From: Nocardia amikacinitolerans NBRC 108937
GTDB lineage: Bacteria > Actinomycetota > Actinomycetes > Mycobacteriales > Mycobacteriaceae
Direction: 5' to 3'
Length of the DNA: 64,000 nt
NCBI RefSeq assembly: GCF_001612615.1
Contig: NZ_BDAU01000022.1
Span: 62,001 to 126,000 of the forward strand
Each line of letters begins with the position of its first letter. Within the stretch, counting starts at the first letter, position 1. The translations under genes were made by a program, and so were the position numbers. Shown here piece after piece: positions 8,553 to 17,680 of this stretch. Under the pieces are notes generated by a model. It saw only the letters and a program-made list of their open reading frames with translations. It ran no database searches and was not told the origin of the DNA.

Positions 8553-10139
8553 ATGGCGGACAACGTGATTCAACTGAAGGCGGGCCAGAACATCCCGCTG
8601 ACCGGCGATGTGCTTCGGTTCGGGGCGAAAGCCGATGCGGCGCTGGATGTTTCCGCGCTGGTGGTGGCGGAGAACCTGCGCGTGTTCGACGCGTCGGACT
8701 TCGTCTTCTACAACCAGCCGAGCACCGGCGGCGTCGCGCTGGACGGCGACGAGGTGCGCATCACCCTCGAAGGGGTGCGCGCCGACGCCAAGGCGGTGCT
8801 GCTGGTGGTGAGCGCCGATCCCGCCGCGCCCGGCGGCGGCGAGCTCGGGCCCGTGACCGCATCGCTCGCCGAGAACGGCACGGTCACAGCGGAATTCGCG
8901 ATCGCGCCCGCGGCGGGGGAGGCGGCGTTGATCTGCCTCGAGGTCTATCGGCGCGGGGACGCGTGGAAGGTGCGCGCCGTCGGCCAGGGTTACGCGGGCG
9001 GGCTGCCGGTGCTGCTGCCGGCGCACGGCGTCGAGGTGTCCGGCGGACCGGATGCCGCGGCACACGCACCGCACCCGGCGGGCGACCGCGACGCCATCGC
9101 CGGACCGCAGCAGGCCCAGCATCCGACCGGCGCTCCCGCGCAGGAGGTGTCGCACGGCCTGGAACGGTTGTGGATGATCTTCGAGGACGCGGCCCGCTCG
9201 GCCGCCGCGCTCATCTCGGCACGGGACTACGCGGCGAAACGGCTGGACGAGGAACTCTCCGCCGCGGTCTCCGACCCCGCGACCAGGAACACCCCGGTCG
9301 CCGAGGTCAAACGCCAAGAGGCGCAACGCCGCAGCGACGAGCTCGTCGGGGTCGCCGAGGCCAATCATCGGCGCGACAGCGAACATCTGATGCGCGAACT
9401 CGCCGAGGCCGACCGGTTGCTGCCGCCCGCGCTGGCCTCTTGGTCGTCACCGGCCTGGGAGGGCAGCGCCAAGCCGAGCGACGGCATCCGACTCGGTGAG
9501 CTGTACGCGATCGAACGCGGACCGCTGCGCATCCCGTACTGCGTACCGGTGCCGCTGACCAGGCCGCTGTGGATCGACACCGAGCATTCGGCGGCGGTCG
9601 TCCCGGTGGTCGGCGCGCTGCTTGCCCGGCTCCTCGCGTCCGATCCCGGCAAGCGCACCCGCATCGATGCCATCGACCTGACCGGCGCGTTCACCGGACT
9701 GCTCGCGCCGCTCGGACCGGTGCTGAACGGGCCGCCGATCACCGACCACGACGAGATCTCGGCGCGGCTGCAAGCCCTCGTCGACGCAGCCGAACTGGCC
9801 GAAATGGCTTACAACAGTGGAGCTTTCACGCCACCCGTCGAGCATCGGGTACTGCTCGCCGCCGACTTCCCGCACGGGTACCAGGCCTCCGACGCCCAGC
9901 GCATCACGGCGCTGACCCTGCGCGGCGATCTGATCGGACTGTCCATCGTGATCGTCGGCAGCGACGAATCCGAATCGCCGGACGGCACCGTCGCGGCGCT
10001 GTCGCAGGCCTGCCGCCACCTGCCGACCGTGGAGGACACCCCGCTGTTCGATCCGTGGACCGGCAGCGCCTGGCAGTTGGAGTTGGATCTGCTGCCGCGC
10101 GACCCGGACCGCGCGGCCAAGCTGCTGCGTTCGGAGTAG
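8553..10139 (+). CDS. TerD-like domain fused to a degenerate FtsK/HerA-like ATPase domain
   Basis: The product is 528 residues and starts 31 bases after the upstream TerD gene. Residues 1-170 form a TerD-type domain (FDASDFVFYNQPS, WKVRAVGQGYAGGLPVL). Residues 190-300 are charged and helical, probably a coiled coil. The C-terminal 220 residues resemble the core of actinobacterial FtsK/HerA-like translocases: IPYCVPVPLTRPLWIDTE, RIDAIDLTGAFTGLLAPLG, a switch-like ITDHDEISARLQ, and VLLAADFPHGY in the place of a Walker B strand. No intact Walker A (GxxxxGK[ST]) is present, so ATP hydrolysis is doubtful. A structural rather than motor role is inference. Confidence 0.75.
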   Translation: MADNVIQLKAGQNIPLTGDVLRFGAKADAALDVSALVVAENLRVFDASDFVFYNQPSTGGVALDGDEVRITLEGVRADAKAVLLVVSADPAAPGGGELGPVTASLAENGTVTAEFAIAPAAGEAALICLEVYRRGDAWKVRAVGQGYAGGLPVLLPAHGVEVSGGPDAAAHAPHPAGDRDAIAGPQQAQHPTGAPAQEVSHGLERLWMIFEDAARSAAALISARDYAAKRLDEELSAAVSDPATRNTPVAEVKRQEAQRRSDELVGVAEANHRRDSEHLMRELAEADRLLPPALASWSSPAWEGSAKPSDGIRLGELYAIERGPLRIPYCVPVPLTRPLWIDTEHSAAVVPVVGALLARLLASDPGKRTRIDAIDLTGAFTGLLAPLGPVLNGPPITDHDEISARLQALVDAAELAEMAYNSGAFTPPVEHRVLLAADFPHGYQASDAQRITALTLRGDLIGLSIVIVGSDESESPDGTVAALSQACRHLPTVEDTPLFDPWTGSAWQLELDLLPRDPDRAAKLLRSE

Positions 10140-10326
10140 GTCGCGAGCGGTTTCGCCCGCGGCGGCGGACGGCTGTGCGGGCGAACCGGTGCGATGGTTG
10201 CCGCGGCGCGAGTCGACCACAGCGGTGCATGGTCGTCGATTGCGGGGCGGCCGTTGCGGTGTGGGTCGTGGCGGTGGCGCGTCGACCACTACGGTGGCGC
10301 GTCGGCTTGTAGCGGTGCGGTGGCGG

Positions 10327-12060
10327 TCAGCCGGTGCGGGCGGGAACTCTTCTGGGGCGCAATGGTTCCGGCAGCCAGGGGAGTAGCGGGTCGGCGCTGC
10401 GGTCGATGACGCCGCCCGCCGGGTCGTCGACGAAATCGCGGCGCACCAGGTCCTCGCCCGGCCGGTAGATCTGCCAGACGATCAGCGCGCAGAGCCCGAG
10501 CACCGCGAGGTCGCGCAGGACGACGGTCCCGGTGAACCACTGCTCGGGCAGACCCTTGCGGTCGAGGCCGAGGTAGTAGAACATGCGCGGCACCCAGACG
10601 AGCGCGTCGATCGTCATCCAGGCCAACAGGATTCGGCGGTGCGGCAGTGCGAGCACGGCGAGCGGCACCAGCCACAGCGAATACTGCGGGCTCCACACCT
10701 TGTTGGTGAGCAGGAACGCCGCGACCACCAGGAAGCAGAGCTGCGCAAGGCGCGGGCGGCGCGGCGCGGTCAGCGCGATGTAGGCGATCGCGGCGCAGGC
10801 GAGCACGAACAGCAGCAGCGAGACCGCGTTCAGCACGGTCGGCGCCTCGCCGTGGTCGAGTTCGCCGTCGAATCCGGTCCAGCCGGTGAACGAGGTGATC
10901 ACGTTGTAGATGGAGTCCGGGTCGGCGTGCCTGGTGGTGTTGAGCCGGAAGAACTCGCGCCAGCCGTTCGGATACAGCACCGCGATCGGCAGATTCACCG
11001 CCAGCCAGGTGCCCGCCGCGGCCGCCACCGCCACGATGGCCGCGCCGAGCGGACGGAAGCCGAAGAACTGGATGCGGTACGGGGTTTCGCGCACCCAGGT
11101 CAGCGCGGCGCGCCACCCGTCGATATCGCGCATCCGCAGCCCGAGCCGGGCGCTCGGCACCCGGTGCATCGGATCGACCCGCAGACACAGCACCACGATC
11201 GGGCCGAGCAGCAGCAGCGGATAGAGCTTCGCCGCGCCGCCGAGCCCGAGCAGCACACCGGCGAGCACCGGCCTGCGCCGCGCCCAGGCCAGCAGGCCGG
11301 TGGCGGCGAAGGCGGTCGCGAGTGCGTCGAAGTTGGTGAACGCGTGCACGATCACCAGCGGCGAGCACGCGATGAGCGCCGCGTCCCAGATCCGGCGTCC
11401 GGCGAGCAGCGCAGAGGCCCACACGGTGACCAGCCAGCCGAGGGCGAGGCCGAACGCGACGACGTTGAAGTAGATGACCACTTGCAGCGCACCGGGCAGC
11501 GGCAGCGCGTCCCAGGTCTTGGCGATCTGCATGGACACGTACTGGTACAGGCCCGAGAGCACCGGGTATTCCATGTATCGGGTCTCGCGGCCGCCGTCAG
11601 GTGTCTGCTCGACCCAGGCCTTCTTGTACGGGAACGCGCCCTCGTCCAGGCGTTCGGCGCCGTACAGCGGCACGGTGTCCGAATAGCACATCGCCACGTA
11701 CTGGCGGCCGTTGTTCCAGTCCAGCGTCAGCGTGCCGTCGCCCGCGTCGGTCTGCTGGATGCAGCCCGCCTTGGTCGCCCAGCCCAGCGCCAGGAAGATC
11801 ACCGTGCAGGCGAAGATCACCCGCAGCGGTGTCCAGAACCGGACCCGGCCGATCAGCGCGTGATCGCCCACCGGCCCGCCGACGACAGTGCTCAACTGCG
11901 CGGCGAGGGAATCGTTGCGGCTCGGGCGATCCCGCGCGTCGGCCGAGCGCAGGTCCGGTGCCAGCGGCGCGGGCGCCGCGTAGTGTGTCCCGCCACCAGA
12001 GCCCCCGCCGGAGCGCGCGGCCTCTCCCGTCCGCACGTCCACCACTTGCTGATCGGTCAC
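10327..12060 (-). CDS. GT87-type polyprenol-dependent glycosyltransferase (multi-pass membrane protein)
   Basis: The product is 577 residues from a GTG start (VTDQQVVDVRTGE); the frame is open further upstream but that region overlaps the ponA end and its terminator. A hydrophilic N-terminus of about 90 residues is followed by many hydrophobic helices typical of GT-C/DUF2029 mannosyltransferases. The extracytoplasmic loop carries YVAMCYSDTVPLYGAERLD and RYMEYPVLSGLYQY, where the catalytic Asp/Glu of such enzymes usually lie. By position and topology it corresponds to M. tuberculosis Rv0051, next to ponA1. Likely substrates are envelope glycolipids or lipoglycans with polyprenyl-phosphate sugar donors. 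Confidence 0.8.
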   Translation of the reverse strand: MTDQQVVDVRTGEAARSGGGSGGGTHYAAPAPLAPDLRSADARDRPSRNDSLAAQLSTVVGGPVGDHALIGRVRFWTPLRVIFACTVIFLALGWATKAGCIQQTDAGDGTLTLDWNNGRQYVAMCYSDTVPLYGAERLDEGAFPYKKAWVEQTPDGGRETRYMEYPVLSGLYQYVSMQIAKTWDALPLPGALQVVIYFNVVAFGLALGWLVTVWASALLAGRRIWDAALIACSPLVIVHAFTNFDALATAFAATGLLAWARRRPVLAGVLLGLGGAAKLYPLLLLGPIVVLCLRVDPMHRVPSARLGLRMRDIDGWRAALTWVRETPYRIQFFGFRPLGAAIVAVAAAAGTWLAVNLPIAVLYPNGWREFFRLNTTRHADPDSIYNVITSFTGWTGFDGELDHGEAPTVLNAVSLLLFVLACAAIAYIALTAPRRPRLAQLCFLVVAAFLLTNKVWSPQYSLWLVPLAVLALPHRRILLAWMTIDALVWVPRMFYYLGLDRKGLPEQWFTGTVVLRDLAVLGLCALIVWQIYRPGEDLVRRDFVDDPAGGVIDRSADPLLPWLPEPLRPRRVPARTG

Positions 12061-12085
12061 GAAACCCGAGCCTAATAGGTCCGAT

Positions 12086-12123
12086 AAAAAGCGAGGCCGC
12101 CCGGAGGATGTCCGGGCGGCCTC
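12086..12123 (-). terminator. Rho-independent terminator downstream of ponA
   Basis: A perfect 13-bp stem GAGGCCGCCCGGA / TCCGGGCGGCCTC with a five-base loop (12093-12123) is followed on the minus strand by GC and then TTTTT (12090-12086). It ends the class A PBP gene, which stops at 12143, and lies only 26 bases before the start of the GT87 gene. Confidence 0.88.
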
Positions 12124-12142
12124 TTCGGTTTCGAGCTCTCGA

Positions 12143-15004
12143 CTAGCGGCTGCGGGTGGGCTGGGGGCTCGAGCCCTCTTCCTCGCCGCTGTCGCCTGCT
12201 CCGCCCCCGCCGTTTCCGGTACCGCCCGGACGCGGCGTGCCCGTTTGTGTCGGTGAGCCGCCGCCGGTCGGGGCGACCGGCTGGCCGGGCAGCGGGCCCG
12301 GATCCTGCTCACGCTGCTGCGGGCGTTGCTGTGTCTGCGGGTTTGGCTGAACGCCGGGGACCGGGATGGTGATGCCGGGCAGGATCTCCACCTGGGTCGG
12401 CGCGATCACCACCGGCGGCACCGGCGCGTCGACGGTCGACGGCGGGGTGTACGGCGCGGTCCACTCCGGGACACCCGCCTGGCCCTTGATCGGCGCGGGC
12501 TTCGGGAAGGTCTCGGTCGGCGTGCCCTGCAGCGCGCCGTCCATGGTCGCCTTCCAGATGTCCGAAGGCAGGCTGGAACCGTAGATCATGGCGCCCGCGT
12601 AGTTGCGCAGCGGCGAGTTGTCGACGCTGCCGACCCAGACCGCGGTGGACAGCGACGGGGTGTAGCCGACCATCCAGGCGTCCTTGTTCTCGCCGGTGTC
12701 ACCGAGCTGGGCGGTACCGGTCTTGGACGCCGACTCGCGACCACCGGCCAAGCCGTGGTTGCGCGAGTACGCCGCGATCGGCTTCATCGCCGCGGTCACG
12801 TTGTCGGCGACGGCGGCAGAGACGCGCTGTTCCCCAGCGACGTCACCGCGATCGAGCAGCACCTGGCCGTCGGCGGTCACCACCCGCTGCACGAAGTGCG
12901 GCTGGTGGTACACGCCGGACGCGGCGAGCGTGGCGTAGGCGGAGGCCATGTCCAGCGGACGGGCCTGGTACTGGCCGAGCACGATGCCGTTGTTCGGGCC
13001 GGAGCCGTCCGGTTCCGACAGCGTCTTGCCGACGCCGGGCAGCTCCTCGGGGATGCCGAGCTTGTGGCCCATGTCCGCGATCTTCCTCGGACCGTTGCCC
13101 ATGTCCAGCTGCATGCGATAGAAGCTGGTGTTCAGCGAACGCTTCAGCGACTCGGCGATGGTGCACATGCCGCAGGACTCGCCCTCCACGTTGGTGATCT
13201 TGATGCCGTTCACCGTCAGCGGCGAGCTGTCGTACATCTGCGAGAGCGGGATGCCCTGTTCCAGGTTCGCGGCCAAGCCGACCACCTTGAACGAGGAACC
13301 GGTCTGCAGCGGCGCGTTGGCGAAGTCGTAGCCCTGGCCGTCGGTGCCGCCGTAGTAGGCGCGCACCGCGCCGGTGCGCGGATCGATCGACACCACCGCG
13401 GTCCGCAGCTGCTCGGGCTCGCCTTGCATCTTGCTCGTCGCGGCGTCGACCGCGGCCTGCTGGGCCTTCGGATCGATGGTCGTGGTGATCTGCAGACCGG
13501 CGGTGTTGAGCTGCTGCTCGCTGATGCCCGCCGCCGAAAGCTCCTCGAGCACCCGGGTCTTGATCAGGCCTTCGGGTCCGGAATCCAGCGTCTTGTCCTG
13601 GGTCTGCGCGACGGGGGTCACCTGCGGGTACTGCATGCCCTGCCGGTCGGCGGGCTTCAGGTTGCCACCGTCGACCATGCCGTCGAGCACGTAGTTCCAG
13701 CGGGTCTTGGCGCCCTCCGGGTTCTTCTCCGGATCCAGCAGCGACGGCAGCTGGATGGTGGCGGCGAGCACCGCGCCCTCGGCGACGGTCAGATCCTGCA
13801 CCGGCTTGCTGAAGTAGGCCTTGGACGCCGCGTCGATGCCGTACGCGCCGCGACCGAAGTAGATGGTGTTCAGATAGGCGGCGAGGATCTCGTCCTTGCT
13901 CCACTGCCGCGCCATCTTCGCCGAGATGACCAGCTCGTGCATCTTTCGGGTCAGCGAGCGTTCGTCACCGACCAGCGCGTTCTTCACGTACTGCTGGGTG
14001 ATCGTCGAACCACCGCCCGCGCTCTCCTTGCCCATGATGTTGTCGCGGGCTGCGCGCACGAAACCGGAGATCGAGAAGCCGGGGTTGGTGTAGAAGTCCC
14101 GGTCCTCGGCCGCGATGACGGCGTTGCGCACGTGCGGCGGGATCTGCTCGATGGTCACGTCGGTGCGGTTGCCCTGCGGCGGAACCACCTTGCTCAGCAC
14201 CGTGCTGCCGTCGCTGGCGTAGATCATCGCGACCTGGTTGGTCTTCAGGTCGCCGGGCTGCGGCACCGACACCGTGGTGTAGGCGACGAGGAAGACGGCG
14301 CTCGGCACCACGATCGCGAGGGCCATGCACACGTAGAGGGTCCGGCGGATCAGCTTCCACGGAATCCGCTTCGCGCCGGGCCGCTTGCCCGCGCCGCCGG
14401 AACCACCGTCACCGCCGCCGTTGCGGCGCGGCGGCGGACCCGAGGGCGGCTGACCCGACTGGGCGCGGCGCTCACCGGTGATCGGACCGTTCGGCCGACG
14501 GTCGCGGTCGATCGCGGGCCGCTGGCCGGTGTTCGGCCGCGCGCCCGCGGGACGGACGGCGGCGCTCGGACCGGACCGCCGGTCGCGCTCGGCGACCGCC
14601 TCGCTCAGCGAGCTCGGCCGGGGCGCGCCCTGCGGATTCTGGCCGGGCCGCTGAATGCGCTGGGTAGCGCCCGCCGCGCCGCCGGGCGGCTGCGGACGAC
14701 CCTCAGGCGGACGACCCTCAGGCGGGCGGCCCTGCGGGGGACGACCTTGCGGGGGACGACCCTGCGGCGGCGGTCCGGGACGATGCGGCGGCTGCGGGCC
14801 GCGCGCGCCACCCATGGGGCCACCCTGCGGACCGCCGGGACGCGGGCCACCCTGCCGCGGAGCGCCCGGTGGCGGTAGCGGACGGAAACCTGGCGGCGGC
14901 GCCTGGCGCTGGCCTGGTGACGGGTTCGGAGCCGGTTGTGAACTTCGCTGAGTGCGGCCGCCGTGCGGTTCATCGCCGTAGGGGGAAGTCTCGTAAGGCG
15001 AATT
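12143..15004 (-). CDS. ponA1: Bifunctional class A penicillin-binding protein (PonA1 type)
   Basis: The product is 953 residues from the GTG at 15004, chosen because GGAG lies nine bases upstream; an ATG at 15022 has no good site. The cytoplasmic N-terminus (about 215 residues) is Pro/Gly/Arg rich with RPPQGRPPQGRPPEG-type repeats, then one membrane helix. The GT51 glycosyltransferase domain has EDRDFYTNPGFS and GGSTITQQYVKN. The transpeptidase domain has the SxxK serine in TGSSFK, SxN in SLNTS and KTG in KTGTAQ. A Pro/Thr/Gly-rich tail follows. It polymerises and cross-links peptidoglycan outside the membrane. The neighbours match the Rv0049-Rv0051 order. Confidence 0.95.
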   Translation of the reverse strand, partial: NSPYETSPYGDEPHGGRTQRSSQPAPNPSPGQRQAPPPGFRPLPPPGAPRQGGPRPGGPQGGPMGGARGPQPPHRPGPPPQGRPPQGRPPQGRPPEGRPPEGRPQPPGGAAGATQRIQRPGQNPQGAPRPSSLSEAVAERDRRSGPSAAVRPAGARPNTGQRPAIDRDRRPNGPITGERRAQSGQPPSGPPPRRNGGGDGGSGGAGKRPGAKRIPWKLIRRTLYVCMALAIVVPSAVFLVAYTTVSVPQPGDLKTNQVAMIYASDGSTVLSKVVPPQGNRTDVTIEQIPPHVRNAVIAAEDRDFYTNPGFSISGFVRAARDNIMGKESAGGGSTITQQYVKNALVGDERSLTRKMHELVISAKMARQWSKDEILAAYLNTIYFGRGAYGIDAASKAYFSKPVQDLTVAEGAVLAATIQLPSLLDPEKNPEGAKTRWNYVLDGMVDGGNLKPADRQGMQYPQVTPVAQTQDKTLDSGPEGLIKTRVLEELSAAGISEQQLNTAGLQITTTIDPKAQQAAVDAATSKMQGEPEQLRTAVVSIDPRTGAVRAYYGGTDGQGYDFANAPLQTGSSFKVVGLAANLEQGIPLSQMYDSSPLTVNGIKITNVEGESCGMCTIAESLKRSLNTSFYRMQLDMGNGPRKIADMGHKLGIPEELPGVGKTLSEPDGSGPNNGIVLGQYQARPLDMASAYATLAASGVYHQPHFVQRVVTADGQVLLDRGDVAGEQRVSAAVADNVTAAMKPIAAYSRNHGLAGGRESASKTGTAQLGDTGENKDAWMVGYTPSLSTAVWVGSVDNSPLRNYAGAMIYGSSLPSDIWKATMDGALQGTPTETFPKPAPIKGQAGVPEWTAPYTPPSTVDAPVPPVVIAPTQVEILPGITIPVPGVQPNPQTQQRPQQREQDPGPLPGQPVAPTGGGSPTQTGTPRPGGTGNGGGGAGDSGEEEGSSPQPTRSR

Positions 15005-15119
15005 CACTGACAAGATCTCCATAACTCGTATCGGTCAGGCTGGTTCGGTGCGGTCACGGGCACCGCAGCGGACACGTGTTGGCTCCGCGTGTCACCCAAC
15101 TGGCAGATGACCAGGCACA

Positions 15120-15539
15120 TCACTCGGCGGCGGTACGTCGGTTCGCTCGGGTACCCGTACGGCGACGCGTGGGCGCCGGGGCGTTGCCGAGCACGTAGGA
15201 CTGCACCAGATGATTCCAGCTGCAGCTCCGGCATACCTCGACGACATGAACCGAGAACTCCTCGCGAGTCTCGGCGAGGCGCGTGAGCTCCTCGGGTGTG
15301 CGAGCCGAACCAGCTACCGGTCCCAGGCCGTCGCCGTAGACCCAGGATACGAGGGTGAGCTGTTCTTTCCGGCAGATAGGGCACGTGACCTCGCTCCCCC
15401 GACCGTGGAACTTCGCCGCACGCAGGAGATAGGGATTTGCATCACACACCTCGGCGACATCGACCCGGCCCGCATAGACGTCAGCCAGCAGCGACCGGCG
15501 CCGGAGCGCGTAGTCGACCACCTGCCGCTGAATTCGCAC
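15120..15539 (-). CDS. DUF5318 protein with two CxxC pairs (Rv0049-like)
   Basis: The product is 139 residues from the GTG of VRIQRQVVDYALRRR; the family starts here and the upstream in-frame sequence looks non-coding. Two cysteine pairs, CPIC and CRSC, make a zinc-ribbon-like module in the middle of the protein; the C-terminal 20 residues are Arg/Thr rich. It lies 115 bases upstream of ponA on the same strand, as Rv0049 does in mycobacteria. The function is unknown. Conserved linkage to a class A PBP suggests an envelope-related or regulatory role, which is inference. Confidence 0.8.
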   Translation of the reverse strand: MRIQRQVVDYALRRRSLLADVYAGRVDVAEVCDANPYLLRAAKFHGRGSEVTCPICRKEQLTLVSWVYGDGLGPVAGSARTPEELTRLAETREEFSVHVVEVCRSCSWNHLVQSYVLGNAPAPTRRRTGTRANRRTAAE

Positions 15540-15699
15540 GCCAACCAGAGTAGCGGGGTGCGGGCGCGGGCGTCTCGGTCCGTGCGGCTTCGCGCGCATT
15601 CACATGCCGTCGGTCGATGCGGTGCACCGCCCTCCGCCGGTTCGAATTCCGCCGGTGGAACGGGGCGCGGCGGGGGTCGGGGCCGTCTACGATTCGGTG

Positions 15700-16776
15700 G
15701 TGTCCACCGGGAATGACGGGCGCATGCGAGCGCGAGATATCGATCGGGTCCATGCGTGCGGGGTATTGGACGCCGCCTACGCGGAGGGGCAACTCGGGGG
15801 CGAGGAGTATCGCGAGCGGACCGCTAAGGCCGCCAAGGCGAAAACCCTCGGTGAGCTGGCCCGGTTGACGGTCGATCTCCAGGTTCCAGCGGCTGCCCGC
15901 GATCTGACACCGCGCGGTGCGACGCGGAAACCCTTGCGGCGTGGCCGATCCCGTGCGGGTTACGCCGGTCACATCCGGGCGCGAAATGTCGATCGCGCCA
16001 ACACCATTCACGTCCTGGACGACGCGCTCGGCGACGGCCAGCTCACCGCCGAGGAACACGAGGCGGCGACCGAACTCGCCTCGGCGGCGAAAACACTCGG
16101 CGAGCTGGCGGAATTGGTCTCGGACTTGCAGCGCGCCGCCGAGCCGTCGCCGACTCCGCCGCGCTCCCGCCGTCGGCTCTTGTTCCGCGCCGCCGTCGGC
16201 GTCACGGCGGTGCTCGGCGTATGGGCGGGCTACTTCCTGGCGGGCAGCGACGACGCGCGGGTGGCGGCGACGTCTCGGCAGACGATCGATCCGAACCCGG
16301 TGCAGCCCTTGGTGCTGCCGACGCCCGAGCTCAACACGGTGGCGGGCATGACGCTGTTCCGCGACCGGTATCGCGAGAAGTTCGGTGACACCGTCGTCGA
16401 CGAGCTCGCGCTGCACCGGAATTTCGCCACGGTGCGGCGAATCGCGCCGGAGGGCCCGCAGTGGTCCGCCGACTGGAATTACTGGGGCGGATTCCAGCGG
16501 CCGAACGACATCATCACGACGCGAAGGGCCGACACCCGCACGGTGGACCTGGCAATCCTCGACGTCGAGGCGATCGGCAAGGCGCTCGCAAACGCGCCCG
16601 CGCTGACGAAAGTGCCCGACGGCGTCGTCGACTCGATCGACTTCTCCGTCGACGATTCCGGCACCGCGCCGGGCAGGCCGCTGGTCGAGATTCGCGTGCA
16701 CAACGAGCGCGGCCAGTACGGCCGCGTCCAGCTCACGCCCGCGGGCGAGGTGCTGAAGGTCTGGGAGGTCCGATGA
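15700..16776 (+). CDS. Membrane protein with two DUF1707 domains
   Basis: The product is 358 residues from one of two adjacent GTG codons (15697 or 15700); the frame is open upstream but without family similarity. It carries two DUF1707 SHOCT-like modules in tandem, MRARDIDRVHACGVLDAAYAEGQLGGEEY and a second copy around IRARNVDRANTIHVLDDALG, each ending in the typical GELA..DLQ. One transmembrane helix follows (about 195-215, FRAAVGVTAVLGVWAGYFLA), then an extracytoplasmic domain of about 145 residues. The next gene is a paralogue with a single DUF1707. Position matches Rv0048c. Function unknown. Confidence 0.78.
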   Translation: MSTGNDGRMRARDIDRVHACGVLDAAYAEGQLGGEEYRERTAKAAKAKTLGELARLTVDLQVPAAARDLTPRGATRKPLRRGRSRAGYAGHIRARNVDRANTIHVLDDALGDGQLTAEEHEAATELASAAKTLGELAELVSDLQRAAEPSPTPPRSRRRLLFRAAVGVTAVLGVWAGYFLAGSDDARVAATSRQTIDPNPVQPLVLPTPELNTVAGMTLFRDRYREKFGDTVVDELALHRNFATVRRIAPEGPQWSADWNYWGGFQRPNDIITTRRADTRTVDLAILDVEAIGKALANAPALTKVPDGVVDSIDFSVDDSGTAPGRPLVEIRVHNERGQYGRVQLTPAGEVLKVWEVR

Positions 16777-16792
16777 ACCGGGGCGCGCGGTG

Positions 16793-17566
16793 ATGGCGTC
16801 GAACACGGCCCGGCTGCGGGCGCGCGACACCGATCGCGCCGACGTCTGCGGACTGCTCGACGCCGCACTCGCCGACGGACAGCTCACCGAAAGCGAGCAC
16901 ACCACCCGCACACAGGCGGCCATGCGAGCGAAGTCGTTCGGGGAACTGGACAAGCTGATCGCCGATCTGCAAATTCCCGGCGATCTGGTCGACGCGCCCG
17001 TCGTGCGCGGCGGTCGCGGCCGCGGGTGGTGGCTGCCCGCGGCGATCCTGCTCGCGGCCGCGCTGTTCGGCGCGCTCGTCGGATGCGTCGGGCGCGGGGG
17101 TGTCGATCGCGTCGCCGCCGACCCGCTGCCGGACCTGACCACCGGACCCGGCCTGGCCTACTTCATCGATCGGTACCGTGCCGAGTTCGGCGACACGGTC
17201 GTCGACGATCTCACCGTGTATCCGCGGTACGCGATCTTCTACCGCAACGTGAACAACCGATCGCAGTACTTCCACTTCGACGGTGATTTCGACCCGTCCA
17301 GCAGTTCGCAGGCGCGCAAGCTCGACACCCCGACCGTCGACCTGGCCACCATCGACCTGCCGGTCGTCTCCCGGCTGCTCGCGGGCGCACCGCAGTCGTT
17401 GCTGCTGCCGGGCAGTCCGATCTCGCACGTGAGCATCGAGCGCGAAGCCGCGAAGAACGCGCAACCGCGCCTGCAGATCTTCGTCCGCAACGAGGTCGAC
17501 GAGAGCGGGTTCATGACCGTGCTGTTCGACGGCGAGCCGCTGGAAGTCCGCCCGCCCGGTCGCTGA
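16793..17566 (+). CDS. Membrane protein with one DUF1707 domain (paralogue of upstream gene)
   Basis: The product is 257 residues from ATG 16793 (GTG 16790 is possible), 16 bases after the upstream stop. The order is DUF1707 (RLRARDTDRADVCGLLDAAL), one membrane helix around residues 80-98 (WWLPAAILLAAALFGALVG), and an exported domain. The exported domain shares FIDRYRAEFGDTVVDDL with the upstream protein's FRDRYREKFGDTVVDELA, so the pair arose by duplication. The two are probably co-transcribed and may form a complex. No enzymatic motif is seen. Confidence 0.78.
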   Translation: MASNTARLRARDTDRADVCGLLDAALADGQLTESEHTTRTQAAMRAKSFGELDKLIADLQIPGDLVDAPVVRGGRGRGWWLPAAILLAAALFGALVGCVGRGGVDRVAADPLPDLTTGPGLAYFIDRYRAEFGDTVVDDLTVYPRYAIFYRNVNNRSQYFHFDGDFDPSSSSQARKLDTPTVDLATIDLPVVSRLLAGAPQSLLLPGSPISHVSIEREAAKNAQPRLQIFVRNEVDESGFMTVLFDGEPLEVRPPGR

Positions 17567-17583
17567 CCTGCGCACTCACTCCA

Positions 17584-17625
17584 TATATCGCCCATCGCTG
17601 TGCCCGGTTATATCGGCGCGATATA
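17584..17625. promoter_or_regulatory. Candidate PadR operator: perfect palindrome plus an upstream half-site
   Basis: The perfect 17-bp palindrome TATATCG-GCG-CGATATA lies at 17609-17625, and the same half-site TATATCG recurs at 17584-17590, 25 bases upstream. Both sit 56-97 bases before the PadR start. PadR repressors bind AT-rich palindromes in their own promoters, so autoregulation of the padR-ino1 transcript is the natural reading. That is inference from position and symmetry. Confidence 0.6.
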
Positions 17626-17680
17626 CTCGGAAGTCGCATCCATCGGTTAGGTCTGCACAACAGTCAGGGGGTGACGCCCG

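Noticed and set aside
12326..14878. An 850-codon plus-strand frame opposite the class A PBP
   Set aside because: Antisense shadow; the minus strand carries all GT51 and transpeptidase motifs.
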